This document shows, in pieces, positions 45,279 through 52,527 of a DNA stretch of 64,000 bases. The stretch's first letter is position 1. The number at the start of each line of letters is the position of its first letter. Under the pieces are notes generated by a model, which had not been told where the DNA came from, made no database searches, and saw only the letters and a program-made list of their open reading frames with translations. The DNA is from Caenimonas soli (lineage in GTDB: Bacteria; Pseudomonadota; Gammaproteobacteria; Burkholderiales; Burkholderiaceae_C): positions 1-64,000 of the forward strand of contig NZ_JABJVV010000020.1 in the NCBI RefSeq assembly GCF_013155545.1, read 5' to 3'. The translations under genes and the position numbers were made by a program.

Positions 45279-46610
45279 TCAAGCGGCACGCAAGACGATG
45301 TCGAGCTGCGCGCCGCCCAACGCGCCGCGCGAGAGCTTCAACTCGCCCTGATGGCTGGCCACCAGATCGCTGACCACCGTCAGGCCGATGCCGTGGCCCG
45401 GCACCCGTTCGTCCAGCCGCACGCGGCGCTGCGGCACGGCCTGGGGATCGCTGAACCCGGGGCCATCGTCCTGGACGCGGATGAACAAGCGCCCGGCATC
45501 ACGCCAGATTCTTGCCTCGACGCGGTGCTTCGCCCACTTGGCCGCGTTGTCCAGGATGTTGCCGAGGATCTCGAAAGCATCTCCTTCGTCGATCCGCCAA
45601 CTCAGATCGGGCGGGCAATCGACGGTGAACGCGAGGTTCTTTTCGGCATAGACCTTGGCCAGCGAATCGCGGATGCGATGCAGGATCGGCGCCAGCACCA
45701 GGTGCGGCGCAAAGCGCGCAGCGCCGCTGGCCGCGGCGCGGCCCAACTGGTGCTGCACGATGCCATCCATGCGGGCGACCTGCTGCGTCACCATCGCCGG
45801 CAATTGCGCCGGCTCGTTGAGCGCGGTGCGCAGCACGGCAAGCGGCGTCTTGAGGCTGTGCGCCAAGTCGTCCAGCGCGTCCTTGTAGCGGGTTTGCCGG
45901 GCTCGCTCCTGCTCGATCAGGGTGTTGAGGTTTTCGGTCAAGCCCGCAATCTCGGTCGGGTAGCGCCCTTCGATCTCTGTCTGCTCGCCGTTCTCGATGC
46001 GCCGGATCTCTCGCGCCACGCGGTCCAGCGGCGCCAGGCCCCAGCGCAGCAGAAGGGTCTGGGCCAGCAGCAGCAGCAGCCCGGCCCCTCCCAGCCACGC
46101 CCACAGCGTGCGCTGGAAAATGTCCATCTCCCGCTCGAACTCCGCCTTGTCCTCCAGCACGGTAAAGACCAGGGAGACGGGTTGGGCCCGATCCGACCAT
46201 TTGACGCCGTAAGTCACGGCGAGAAAGGCGCCGGCGGCGCCCTCCAGGGTGTCATAGCGCCATTGGCCGGTTACCGAGCTGCGTGGAAACGGCAGGCTGA
46301 GCCCCAAGGTGGAGGGCGAATGCCACTCTTCGCCCCGGTCGATGTTCGCGATCCTGGCGTACAGGCCGGATGCCGGCAGCGACAGGCGGGGCTCGGCCAA
46401 GGACGGCGGCATGACCAGCGCGCCGCCGGCATCGAGTTCAGCGCGAGCCAGCAGGAGGTAGACCGTGCCTTGCAGGCGGGCAAAACGGGCCGCCAGGACG
46501 CTGTCGGCATGCGCGCGTTCCACCGCCAGGCCGGCCCCGGCCAGGAAGGCCAGCAGCACCAGCATTGCGCCCATCACCACGCGAGCGTGGATAGAGCCCA
46601 GCAACCTCAT
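45279..46610 (-). CDS. Two-component sensor histidine kinase (PhoQ/QseC type)
   Basis: The 443-residue protein has two membrane segments: VVMGAMLVLLAFLAGAGLAV at the N-terminus and AWLGGAGLLLLLAQTLLL near 185. A periplasmic sensing domain lies between them, then HAMP, HisKA (DDLAHSLKTPLAVLR) and HATPase (GNILDNAAKWA, GPGFSD, GHGIGLTVVSDL). Its start overlaps the response-regulator stop (ATGA), so they form a cognate pair. The linked PepSY and glycine-zipper genes suggest envelope or cation stress as the cue. Confidence 0.92.
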   Translation of the reverse strand: MRLLGSIHARVVMGAMLVLLAFLAGAGLAVERAHADSVLAARFARLQGTVYLLLARAELDAGGALVMPPSLAEPRLSLPASGLYARIANIDRGEEWHSPSTLGLSLPFPRSSVTGQWRYDTLEGAAGAFLAVTYGVKWSDRAQPVSLVFTVLEDKAEFEREMDIFQRTLWAWLGGAGLLLLLAQTLLLRWGLAPLDRVAREIRRIENGEQTEIEGRYPTEIAGLTENLNTLIEQERARQTRYKDALDDLAHSLKTPLAVLRTALNEPAQLPAMVTQQVARMDGIVQHQLGRAAASGAARFAPHLVLAPILHRIRDSLAKVYAEKNLAFTVDCPPDLSWRIDEGDAFEILGNILDNAAKWAKHRVEARIWRDAGRLFIRVQDDGPGFSDPQAVPQRRVRLDERVPGHGIGLTVVSDLVASHQGELKLSRGALGGAQLDIVLRAA

Positions 46611-47278
46611 GTGAGGGTGAAGCGGTAGCCTCGCCCGCGCAGTGTTTCGATCGGGGCCAGCGTGCCCTCGGGGTCCAGCTTGCGGCGCAGGCGGCCGATC
46701 AGCACTTCCAGCACATTGCTGTCGCGGTCTTCGTCGTGGGGATACAGGTAGTCGGCCAGCTCCTGCTTGCTGACCACCCGCGCGCGTTCGCGCACCAGGA
46801 ATTCCAGCACCCGGTACTCGAAGGTCGTCAGGTCCAGCACCTCGCCGTTCAGGCGTGCGGCCTGGGCCGAAAAATCGAGGGCGATGGGCCCCAGCGTCAG
46901 CACGTCCGAGGTGGCCTTGAGCGAACGCCGCAGCAATGCCTTGACGCGCGCCGCCAGCTCGGGGTACTCAAAGGGCTTGACCAGGTAATCGTCGGCGCCG
47001 GCTTCCAGGCCTTGCACCTTGTCTTGCCAGCTGCCGCGGGCGGTGAGGATCAGGATAGGGAGCGTGCGCCCGTCGGCGCGCAGCGCCTTCACCACCGCCA
47101 ACCCGTTCATCTTGGGCAGTCCCAGATCGACGATGGCGAGGTCCACCGGATACTCGCGGGCCTGGAACAGGCCGTCCTCGCCGTCGGTGGCCTGGTCCAC
47201 GCGATAGCCCTCGGCTTCGAGCTGCCGGGCCAAGCCGAGCCGCAAGACAGCGTCGTCCTCGATCAACAGCAAGCGCAT
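46607..47278 (-). CDS. OmpR/PhoP-family response regulator
   Basis: The 223-residue protein has a receiver (LLLIEDDAVLRLGLARQLEAEGY, phosphoacceptor Asp in AIVDLGLPKMNG, Lys in LVKPFEYPEL) and an OmpR winged helix (LTTFEYRVLEFLVRERARVVSKQELADYLYP, DSNVLEVLIGRLRRKLD). It is the partner of the overlapping kinase. It probably binds the paired tandem GTTCA boxes found in the divergent region at 48115-48186. Confidence 0.94.
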   Translation of the reverse strand: MRLLLIEDDAVLRLGLARQLEAEGYRVDQATDGEDGLFQAREYPVDLAIVDLGLPKMNGLAVVKALRADGRTLPILILTARGSWQDKVQGLEAGADDYLVKPFEYPELAARVKALLRRSLKATSDVLTLGPIALDFSAQAARLNGEVLDLTTFEYRVLEFLVRERARVVSKQELADYLYPHDEDRDSNVLEVLIGRLRRKLDPEGTLAPIETLRGRGYRFTLT

Positions 47279-47287
47279 ACCGCGAGC

Positions 47288-47524
47288 TTAATGCGTCTTG
47301 CCGCTGGCGACGTCAACGAGGATCACCCTGACCTCACCCTGCGCGGTCACGACTTTCACCCGCCAGGCGGGGCGTCCCGCCGCTTGGGCCGTTTCCACCG
47401 ACAAGACGCGCCCGCCGCTGGCGCGCTGGGCCAATGCCGCGGCATCGTCCCGGCTGACATCGGCCCAGGCAGGGGAGGCCAGCGCCATCAAGGCGCCGCA
47501 GAGCAGGGGAAGAATCAGCTTCAT
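47288..47524 (-). CDS. Exported PepSY-domain protein
   Basis: The 78-residue product has a signal peptide (LILPLLCGALMALASPAWA) and a single PepSY domain (VSRDDAAALAQRASGGRVLSVETAQ...GEVRVILVDVASGKT). Small periplasmic PepSY proteins are frequently encoded with PhoPQ/QseBC-like systems and may modulate sensing. It lies ten bases upstream of the response regulator gene and 18 bases after the glycine-zipper gene, so it is in the same operon. Confidence 0.85.
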   Translation of the reverse strand: MKLILPLLCGALMALASPAWADVSRDDAAALAQRASGGRVLSVETAQAAGRPAWRVKVVTAQGEVRVILVDVASGKTH

Positions 47525-47542
47525 GGTGTAAGGAGGATGTTA

Positions 47543-48067
47543 CTACCGCTCGACGGGGACGACCGACACGCGGACCGGCAGGCTGTGGCCGGGGTTCTCG
47601 CGCATGAAGGTGGAGTAGACCTGGCCGCGGTACTCGTAGTTGACGCGGTAGCCCGTGAGCTGGGTCTGCACGTCGTTGACCGTGCGGCATTGCCTGACCT
47701 CGCGCGGCGCTTGCTCATACTGGGCGTACTGCGGCGCCCGATCCCGGTTGGCGACGTGGTCACCGGCCAAGGCGCCAACGACCGCGCCCACGGCGGTGGC
47801 AACGTCCTTGCCGCTGCCCTTGCCGACCTGATGCCCCAGGATGCCGCCCGCCACGCCGCCGATCACTGCGCCGCCGTAGTTGCGCTCGCCGCCGCTCACC
47901 ACGGGGCGCGGCTCGCTCACCCACTGGCTGGTGCACTCGTTGCGGGGAGTCGTCACGTTTTCGTATTGCGGGTCGACGCTCTGGACGCGGGCGTGGTCGA
48001 TGAAGCTCTCTGCCTGGGCGCCGATGGCGCCCGCCGCGAGCAAACCGACAATGGCAAGACGTTTCAT
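47543..48067 (-). CDS. Glycine-zipper outer-membrane-associated protein
   Basis: The 174-residue product has a signal peptide (AIVGLLAAGAIGAQA) and a glycine-zipper hairpin (GGAVIGGVAGGILGHQVGKGSGKDVATAVGAVVGALAGDHV), as in SlyB/RcnB-like 2TM proteins. A beta-strand C-terminal part follows (YRVNYEYRGQVYSTFM). It is the first gene of a minus-strand operon running through PepSY and the two-component system. AAGGAG precedes ATG 48067, and a tandem box lies 48 bases further upstream. Confidence 0.87.
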   Translation of the reverse strand: MKRLAIVGLLAAGAIGAQAESFIDHARVQSVDPQYENVTTPRNECTSQWVSEPRPVVSGGERNYGGAVIGGVAGGILGHQVGKGSGKDVATAVGAVVGALAGDHVANRDRAPQYAQYEQAPREVRQCRTVNDVQTQLTGYRVNYEYRGQVYSTFMRENPGHSLPVRVSVVPVER

Positions 48068-48114
48068 GAAAAAGGCTCCTTGGGTAGTTGAGGCCTGCAG
48101 TTTGCGCGGGCCTA

Positions 48115-48132
48115 CATGAATGCAACCTGAAC
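48115..48132 (-). promoter_or_regulatory. Tandem response-regulator box upstream of glycine-zipper gene
   Basis: On the minus strand the sequence reads GTTCAGGTTGCATTCATG, a direct repeat of GTTCA/ATTCA half-sites 11 bases apart. This is the spacing bound by OmpR/PhoP-type dimers. It matches the box on the opposite strand at 48169-48186 in 15 of 18 positions. Autoregulation of the operon is inferred. Confidence 0.6.
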
Positions 48133-48168
48133 GGACCGCAGGCGCCCCGGCCGAATTACTTTGGGTCT

Positions 48169-48186
48169 GTTCAGCTTGCGTTCAGG
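48169..48186 (+). promoter_or_regulatory. Tandem response-regulator box upstream of repeat protein gene
   Basis: GTTCAGCTTGCGTTCAGG carries GTTCAG twice with 11-base periodicity, 45 bases upstream of the ATG at 48231. It is nearly identical to the oppositely oriented box at 48115-48132, suggesting that the adjacent PhoP-like regulator controls both divergent units. Confidence 0.6.
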
Positions 48187-48230
48187 CATGGCCGCGCAAG
48201 ATGCGATCCATGCCAACCCAAGGAGCATCC

Positions 48231-48656
48231 ATGAAACGCATCACTTCCTCCAAGTTCTTCGCGGCAACCGCTGTCGTACTGGGCACGTTCGTGGCGGCTT
48301 CGGCGGCCCACGCCCGCAGCGACGTGTATTTCTCCATCGGCGTGCCTGCACCCGTGTACGTGGAGCCGGCGCCGGTCTATGTGCAGCCGCGGCCCGTGTA
48401 TGTACAGCCCCAGCCGGTCTACGTGCAGCCGCGTCCGGTGTACGTGCAGCCCCAGCCGGTGTACACGCCGGCACCCGTTTACTACGGTCAAGGCTACGGG
48501 CACCGCTACTATGGGGAGCGCCGCCATGGCCACCGCTACGGCCCCTACGGTGATTTCGACCGCGACGGCATTCGCAACCAGGACGACCGCGACCGCGACG
48601 GCGACGGTGTCCGCAACCGCCACGACCGCCAGCCGAACAATCCGTACCGCTACTGA
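48231..48656 (+). CDS. Exported repeat protein with Asp-rich calcium-type C-terminus
   Basis: The 141-residue product has a signal peptide (FFAATAVVLGTFVAASAAHA). Six heptad-like units of the form VYVQPxP follow (residues 42-82), then a His/Tyr/Gly-rich stretch and a C-terminal DRDGIRNQDDRDRDGDGVRNRHD segment resembling thrombospondin type-3 calcium repeats. An extracellular or periplasmic location is likely. AAGGAG precedes the ATG. The gene is divergent from the two-component operon and shares its tandem boxes. Confidence 0.75.
   Translation: MKRITSSKFFAATAVVLGTFVAASAAHARSDVYFSIGVPAPVYVEPAPVYVQPRPVYVQPQPVYVQPRPVYVQPQPVYTPAPVYYGQGYGHRYYGERRHGHRYGPYGDFDRDGIRNQDDRDRDGDGVRNRHDRQPNNPYRY
48354..48476 (+). 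repeat. In-frame 21-bp tandem repeats
   Basis: Five 21-base units and one partial unit encode VYVxPxP repeats. Third-codon positions differ among units (tac/tat, cag/gag), so the array is not a recent slippage product and is probably under selection as protein sequence. Confidence 0.8.
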
Positions 48657-49477
48657 CCGCCAACGCGGTCATGGATTGCGAAGGTCAGGTTCCCCCAGTA
48701 ACTATCCCAGTCGTGGTCTGGCGAGTTCCTGGCGGGAACCATATGCACCGCGCTGACCATCCATGCACCCGGCAAAGGAAGCGCAAAAGTTACCTTACCT
48801 CGGGCATCGGTTTTTGACTTTATGGTCGATGTCTGGCCACCGCGCTTGTGCCAAGCCCGCATCAGCGCATTGGAAAGAGGCTTGCCGTCGAAGAAGACCT
48901 GAAAGGCAAGCTCATCGCCCTTGCGCTTGGTGAATGGATTGGCCAACGGAACGATCTCGAGTCGCTGGCCGGTCCGCACCGCGTAGGTCGCATCCAGCCG
49001 ATCACCCACCTGGATCAGTGTCTTGGTGTTTCGGCGAAAACGCTCGCGGCCGTCAGAATCCGCGGCGCCTGATCGTTCGCGCTTCGTGACGATGGCATCA
49101 AGACCTTCCTCCCGCAGGTATGCATGAAATTTATCCCCGGGAAGAACGATGCTGCTTGGATGGGTGTCAAAAGCGATCAGGTGCGTCCCAGCCTCTTGCA
49201 AGACCACAGGCAGCTCGCGCAGTTCCCCGCTCGCCGGTACGCGGCCACGCAGATCAGTAATCTGCCTCGGTGAGTAGTGGCGCAAGCCTGCAACCACCGA
49301 GAGCGAGAAAGCAATCTTGTCGCCGCGAAAATCCTCACCGGAGGCCAGTGTGAGGGATGTCGTGCCGCCAGGCGCCACGACGAAACTCCGCGGAAGCATC
49401 CAGAACTCATGCGATTCCGCGATGACTGGGACCAGCAGAGCCAGCAGGGCCAGTAGTGGGTGTAGCCACTTTTTCAT
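48650..49477 (-). CDS. Exported DUF4198 protein (metal-uptake accessory type)
   Basis: The 275-residue product has a signal peptide (LLALLALLVPVIAESHEFW) followed by the HEFWMLP motif that opens DUF4198 proteins. A beta-sandwich part follows (GDKFHAYLREEGLDAIV; LEIVPLANPFTKRKGDELAFQVFFDGKPL; DARGKVTFALPLPGAWMVSAVHM). Members accompany TonB-dependent metal importers and bind nickel, cobalt or similar ions, so a metal role is a family inference. Its ATG overlaps the stop of the merR-like gene (ATGA), linking it to metal sensing. Confidence 0.82.
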   Translation of the reverse strand: MKKWLHPLLALLALLVPVIAESHEFWMLPRSFVVAPGGTTSLTLASGEDFRGDKIAFSLSVVAGLRHYSPRQITDLRGRVPASGELRELPVVLQEAGTHLIAFDTHPSSIVLPGDKFHAYLREEGLDAIVTKRERSGAADSDGRERFRRNTKTLIQVGDRLDATYAVRTGQRLEIVPLANPFTKRKGDELAFQVFFDGKPLSNALMRAWHKRGGQTSTIKSKTDARGKVTFALPLPGAWMVSAVHMVPARNSPDHDWDSYWGNLTFAIHDRVGGQ

Positions 49478-50046
49478 TTGCGCCTCGCAGTGTCGGTGCC
49501 TGATGAACCCATCCGCATTGACAGCTTATGCGGGCTATTGCACACGTCGGGCAAGGGAATAGAACGAAAGCGCGCAGGACCGTTCTTACAGCCCGTCCCT
49601 GGTCCACCCACCGGGCTGGCTTTCGCACGTTGACCTGATGCGCTGTCATGAAGGGCGTCGACGATCGGGCAGGAAACCCTACCCCGCGACCGGGCACATT
49701 GCCGGACCAGGCCGTCGAGCACGGTCTCGATCCGCCGGAGGTCGGCCAGCTTCGCCCGGACGCCGGCGAGCTTGTGTTCGGCCAGCGCCTGTGCCTGCTT
49801 GCAGTGCATCCCGTCGTCGAGTGCCAACAGGGCGGCCACCTCATCCAGGCTGAACCCCAGACGCTGCGCGGACTTGATAAATTTCACCCGGGCTACGTCC
49901 GGGTCACCATATCGCCGAATACCGCCGTTGGGCTTGTCCGGCTCGCTCAGCAAGCCTTTTCGCTGGTAGTAGCGCACCGTTTCCACGTTGACGCCGGCCG
50001 CGGCGGCGAACGCGCCGATCGTGAGGCGCGCCGAAGCTTGTTCCAT
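49474..50046 (-). CDS. merR: MerR, mercury-type, with C-terminal extension
   Basis: The 190-residue product has the MerR DNA-binding domain (LTIGAFAAAAGVNVETVRYYQRKGLL) and the dimerisation helix. Cys82, Cys117 and Cys126 (DDGMHC, VRQCARS, RVSCPI) stand at exactly the residue numbers of the Hg(II) ligands in Tn501 MerR. Typical MerR ends near residue 144; here about 50 residues of unlike, Gly/Arg-rich sequence follow. The extension ends at the overlap with the DUF4198 gene, so a lost stop codon or frameshift is likely. It is divergent from a Cys-rich gene across a mer-type promoter. Confidence 0.88.
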   Translation of the reverse strand: MEQASARLTIGAFAAAAGVNVETVRYYQRKGLLSEPDKPNGGIRRYGDPDVARVKFIKSAQRLGFSLDEVAALLALDDGMHCKQAQALAEHKLAGVRAKLADLRRIETVLDGLVRQCARSRGRVSCPIVDALHDSASGQRAKASPVGGPGTGCKNGPARFRSIPLPDVCNSPHKLSMRMGSSGTDTARRK

Positions 50047-50049
50047 GGC

Positions 50050-50080
50050 TTGACTCCGTACCAACCTACGGAAGTATCGT
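50050..50080 (+). promoter_or_regulatory. MerR-type promoter/operator with 19-bp spacer
   Basis: TTGACT (50050-50055) and TATCGT (50075-50080) are separated by 19 bases. The spacer contains CCGTA...TACGG (50056-50060 and 50067-50071), the dyad bound by MerR. The overlong spacer that MerR must untwist, together with these sequences, closely follows known mer operators. The start codon of the Cys-rich gene is 31 bases downstream. Confidence 0.75.
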
Positions 50081-50111
50081 GCTGCCTAACGCGACATGCA
50101 AGGAAAGCTTC

Positions 50112-50456
50112 ATGGAATGGATAACGCGCAAAGCAGAGAAACTGGGCTCGCTGGGCAGCCTGGTGTCCGCCGCCTCGCGTTCGTTGTGGGACCTGCTCTT
50201 GCCGGCGCATCGGCCTCGCGCGAAACCGTTGGTACTGGATTCGGTGCTGACCTGTCCCGCCTGCGGACACGCCAAGGCAGAACGCATGCCGCTCGATGCC
50301 TGCCAATGGTTCTATGAATGCGAGGCCTGCGCAACCCTGCTGCGGCCCAAGCCGGGCGACTGCTGCGTGTTCTGCTCGTATGGCACGCAGCGCTGCCCGT
50401 CGGCGCAGGCGGGCGGCGCTGCGGCGTGCTGCCGGCCTGTCAGCTCGCCGTCTTGA
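50112..50456 (+). CDS. Small Cys-rich protein of the mer-associated GDCCVFCSYG family
   Basis: The 114-residue product begins MEWITRKAEKLGSL. It has CPACGHAKAERMPLDACQWFYECEAC and PKPGDCCVFCSYGTQRCP, giving nine or more cysteines in CxxC-like pairs. Proteins ending in GDCCVFCSYG are commonly found next to merR or other mercury genes. The role may be metal binding or trafficking, but no activity is assured. The N-terminal stretch (LGSLGSLVSAASRSLWDLLL) could be amphipathic. It is controlled by the mer-type promoter. Confidence 0.78.
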   Translation: MEWITRKAEKLGSLGSLVSAASRSLWDLLLPAHRPRAKPLVLDSVLTCPACGHAKAERMPLDACQWFYECEACATLLRPKPGDCCVFCSYGTQRCPSAQAGGAAACCRPVSSPS

Positions 50457-50901
50457 GGTTCTCTTACGGCCTTTCGAGACCTTCCAGGGCAGCTTTGAGT
50501 TTCAGCTTCGAGGTCTTGCGCAGTGCATGGGCGACGTCCAGTTGAATATCGCTGGGGGGCCGCCCAATGCCATGCGTGGACGCGGTGAACGCATCGCAAA
50601 CAATTCGCTCGGCAGAGTTGGCAAGTTCGTCAGCCAACTGCCAAAGTTCGAATGCATCGGATGAACTGACCGATGTGCGGGGCGGATTCTTGGTCAATTG
50701 CAGCTTCAGTGGTTGTGCCGATGTCCCTGCAACAGGCGCTGGCGCATTGAAGCCATCTCGAGGGACGAAACAATCTAGGCTGGTTCATCCGCAACGCAGC
50801 ACGGCGCGGTGGCTGCGTCTACCTCAATTGTCAGGCCGCTTGCACGGCGTATCAGACTGTTACTACAGTGCGACGTCCGTGTGGTTAATGCCTGGAGCCG
50901 A
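50457..50901. other. Gap of about 445 bases with one uncertain minus-strand frame
   Basis: On the minus strand from about 50784 to 50464 an open frame includes LKLQLTKNPPRTSVSSSDAFELWQLADELANSAERIVCD and ends ALEGLERP. The protein-like composition suggests real or former coding DNA, but the only usable start is a TTG at 50697. The rest holds no gene that I can support. The frame may be a decayed gene fragment. Confidence 0.35.
50464..50697 (-). CDS. Doubtful small protein (TTG start)
   Basis: The 77-residue frame (MTKNPPRTSVSSSDAFELWQ...) has a helix-rich, protein-like composition with PPSDIQLDVAHALRKTSKLKLKAALEGL. There is no ATG or GTG start, and the upstream residues remain open to a stop near 50785. 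It may be a pseudogene or a translated remnant. No family is recognised. Confidence 0.3.
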   Translation of the reverse strand: MTKNPPRTSVSSSDAFELWQLADELANSAERIVCDAFTASTHGIGRPPSDIQLDVAHALRKTSKLKLKAALEGLERP

Positions 50902-51750
50902 CTACCTCGGCCGTCCCAGCTGCTGCACCCAGTAGATGCCTGCATCGCTGTTCGCATTGACCGCGTAGGCCAGGCCCATCTCCACAAAGCTGGGGCTCAT
51001 CAGGTTGGCGCAATGGTCCGGGCTGCGCAGCCACTGCTGCACCACCTGTTCGGCGGTGGTTTGGCCCGAAGCGATGTTCTCTCCCACGCTGCGCCAGCGG
51101 TAGCCGGTGCGAGTCACGCGGTCGGCGGGGCCGGAGCCGTCGCGCCCCTTGTGCTCCATGTAACTGTGCTGCGCCATCTCCCGGGCATGGGCGGCAGCCG
51201 CCCGGTCAAGCAGGGGGTTCGGCCTGAGCGGAGGGCTGGTGCCGAAGAACCGGTTGCCGCAGTTGCGGGACTGGCCCCGCGCGTCGTTCGTCAGCATCAG
51301 CACCTGCCCGGCGACGCTGGCTGCAGCCGATTGCGGCGGCGGCGTAAAAGGCGAGGCGAGAACGAGCCAATACGACTCGCCTTCCCGATGGGAGCCCATG
51401 TCGGTCAAGCCCGGGTCGGTCAATGCCTTGCAATATTTGTCGGCCATTGTCCGGGCCACGCCCGCCGGCGTCACGTGACCGCTCATGCTCATCACGAAGA
51501 TGCGCGTCGATCGGTAGCCGGCCCTTTTTGCGGCTTCGGCGGGCGACGCGCGGCGGGCCATGTGCTGAGCCACCTCATCCAGTTGCGCCACTGGCCGCAG
51601 GCGCGCTTGCGCACCTGGTTGAGCGGCGCAGCCACGAGAACGCGCAGCGGTCAATGCGGCCAGCAGTTCGTCGGAGCGCTGCGGCGCCGCCAGGCAGGCG
51701 CCCGCCAGCATCAACAACGCGGGGCCTAGCGAGAAACGGAGGGCACACAT
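50902..51750 (-). CDS. Exported CAP/SCP-domain protein
   Basis: The 282-residue product has a signal peptide (LRFSLGPALLMLAGACLAA) and a CAP domain in its C-terminal half: LLDRAAAAHAREMAQHSYMEHKGRDG, GENIASGQTTAEQVVQQWLRSPDHCANLMSP and EMGLAYA. The first half has no clear match. Bacterial CAP proteins are extracellular and of unclear function. AAAGGC precedes the ATG. It is divergent from the membrane protein gene that follows. Confidence 0.85.
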   Translation of the reverse strand: MCALRFSLGPALLMLAGACLAAPQRSDELLAALTAARSRGCAAQPGAQARLRPVAQLDEVAQHMARRASPAEAAKRAGYRSTRIFVMSMSGHVTPAGVARTMADKYCKALTDPGLTDMGSHREGESYWLVLASPFTPPPQSAAASVAGQVLMLTNDARGQSRNCGNRFFGTSPPLRPNPLLDRAAAAHAREMAQHSYMEHKGRDGSGPADRVTRTGYRWRSVGENIASGQTTAEQVVQQWLRSPDHCANLMSPSFVEMGLAYAVNANSDAGIYWVQQLGRPR

Positions 51751-51819
51751 CGGGCCTTTGCCGCGCTGAGCTGGGTTCACAATCATGGCGGCCATCGCTG
51801 GATGATAGCGGGGCACATC

Positions 51820-52527
51820 ATGACGCAGCCGCATGCTTCCTCACTGTTGGGCTTTAGCGACGGCCAGATCGAAGCGCTCAAATGGATCGCGCTGGCCTCC
51901 ATGTTCCTCGACCATTTCGGACGGCACCTGCTCGGCTGGGGCCAGGAGACCTGGGTGTTCGCGCTCGGCCGCATCGCTTTCCCGTTGTTTGCCCTGGTGC
52001 TGGCCCTGAACCTGTCGCGCGAAGGCGACCGCGCCGCGCGCGCGGCGCGAACCGCCAGAAGACTCGCCCTGTGGTGCGCGGTGTCGGTGCTGCCGTCCAT
52101 CTGGGCGCGGGGTGATCCGGCGGTGGTCAACGTGCTGGCCACCTTGGGACTGGGCGCGGCCATGTGCTGGGTCCTCGCCAGCCCGGCGCCCATGGTCTTG
52201 CGGCTGGCTGTCTGCATGGCCGTCGCAGCCGCGTCGCGCTGGGTCGAGTTCGGGCTGCCCGGCGCCTTTCTCATTCCGGCCATCTACCTGTGGTGCACAC
52301 AGCGGCAACGCGAAGCAGCGCTGCTGGCGCTGGTGTCGTTCTCGTTGACCGTGTGGCTCAATGCCTCGTTCGGCGGCTGGCTGGGCGGACTGGGCACCGT
52401 CGCAGCGCTGCCGGTCGCCTGGAGCATGAGCCGGTTGCCGGTTTCGGTTCCCCGCCTGCAACTGGCGTTCTATCTTGTCTATCCGCTCCACCTTTCGCTG
52501 ATCGGGGCGCTCAAGGCGTCGGCGTGA
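51820..52527 (+). CDS. TraX-family membrane protein
   Basis: The 235-residue product has seven to eight hydrophobic segments and the TraX pattern: ALKWIALASMFLDHFGRHLLG at the start, RIAFPLFALVLALNLSR, and FYLVYPLHLSLIGALK at the end. TraX proteins acetylate pilin in F plasmids, but chromosomal homologues are of unknown role. No conjugation genes are nearby. It overlaps the convergent lipoprotein gene by 17 bases. Confidence 0.82.
   Translation: MTQPHASSLLGFSDGQIEALKWIALASMFLDHFGRHLLGWGQETWVFALGRIAFPLFALVLALNLSREGDRAARAARTARRLALWCAVSVLPSIWARGDPAVVNVLATLGLGAAMCWVLASPAPMVLRLAVCMAVAAASRWVEFGLPGAFLIPAIYLWCTQRQREAALLALVSFSLTVWLNASFGGWLGGLGTVAALPVAWSMSRLPVSVPRLQLAFYLVYPLHLSLIGALKASA

Noticed and set aside
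48354..48476. Regular repeats that might be a small CRISPR array
   Set aside because: The units are contiguous, in frame and encode VYVQPxP with no spacers; no cas genes are present.
51820..52527. TraX-like gene as sign of a conjugative element
   Set aside because: No relaxase, mating-pair genes, integrase or att sites are nearby; chromosomal TraX homologues are common.
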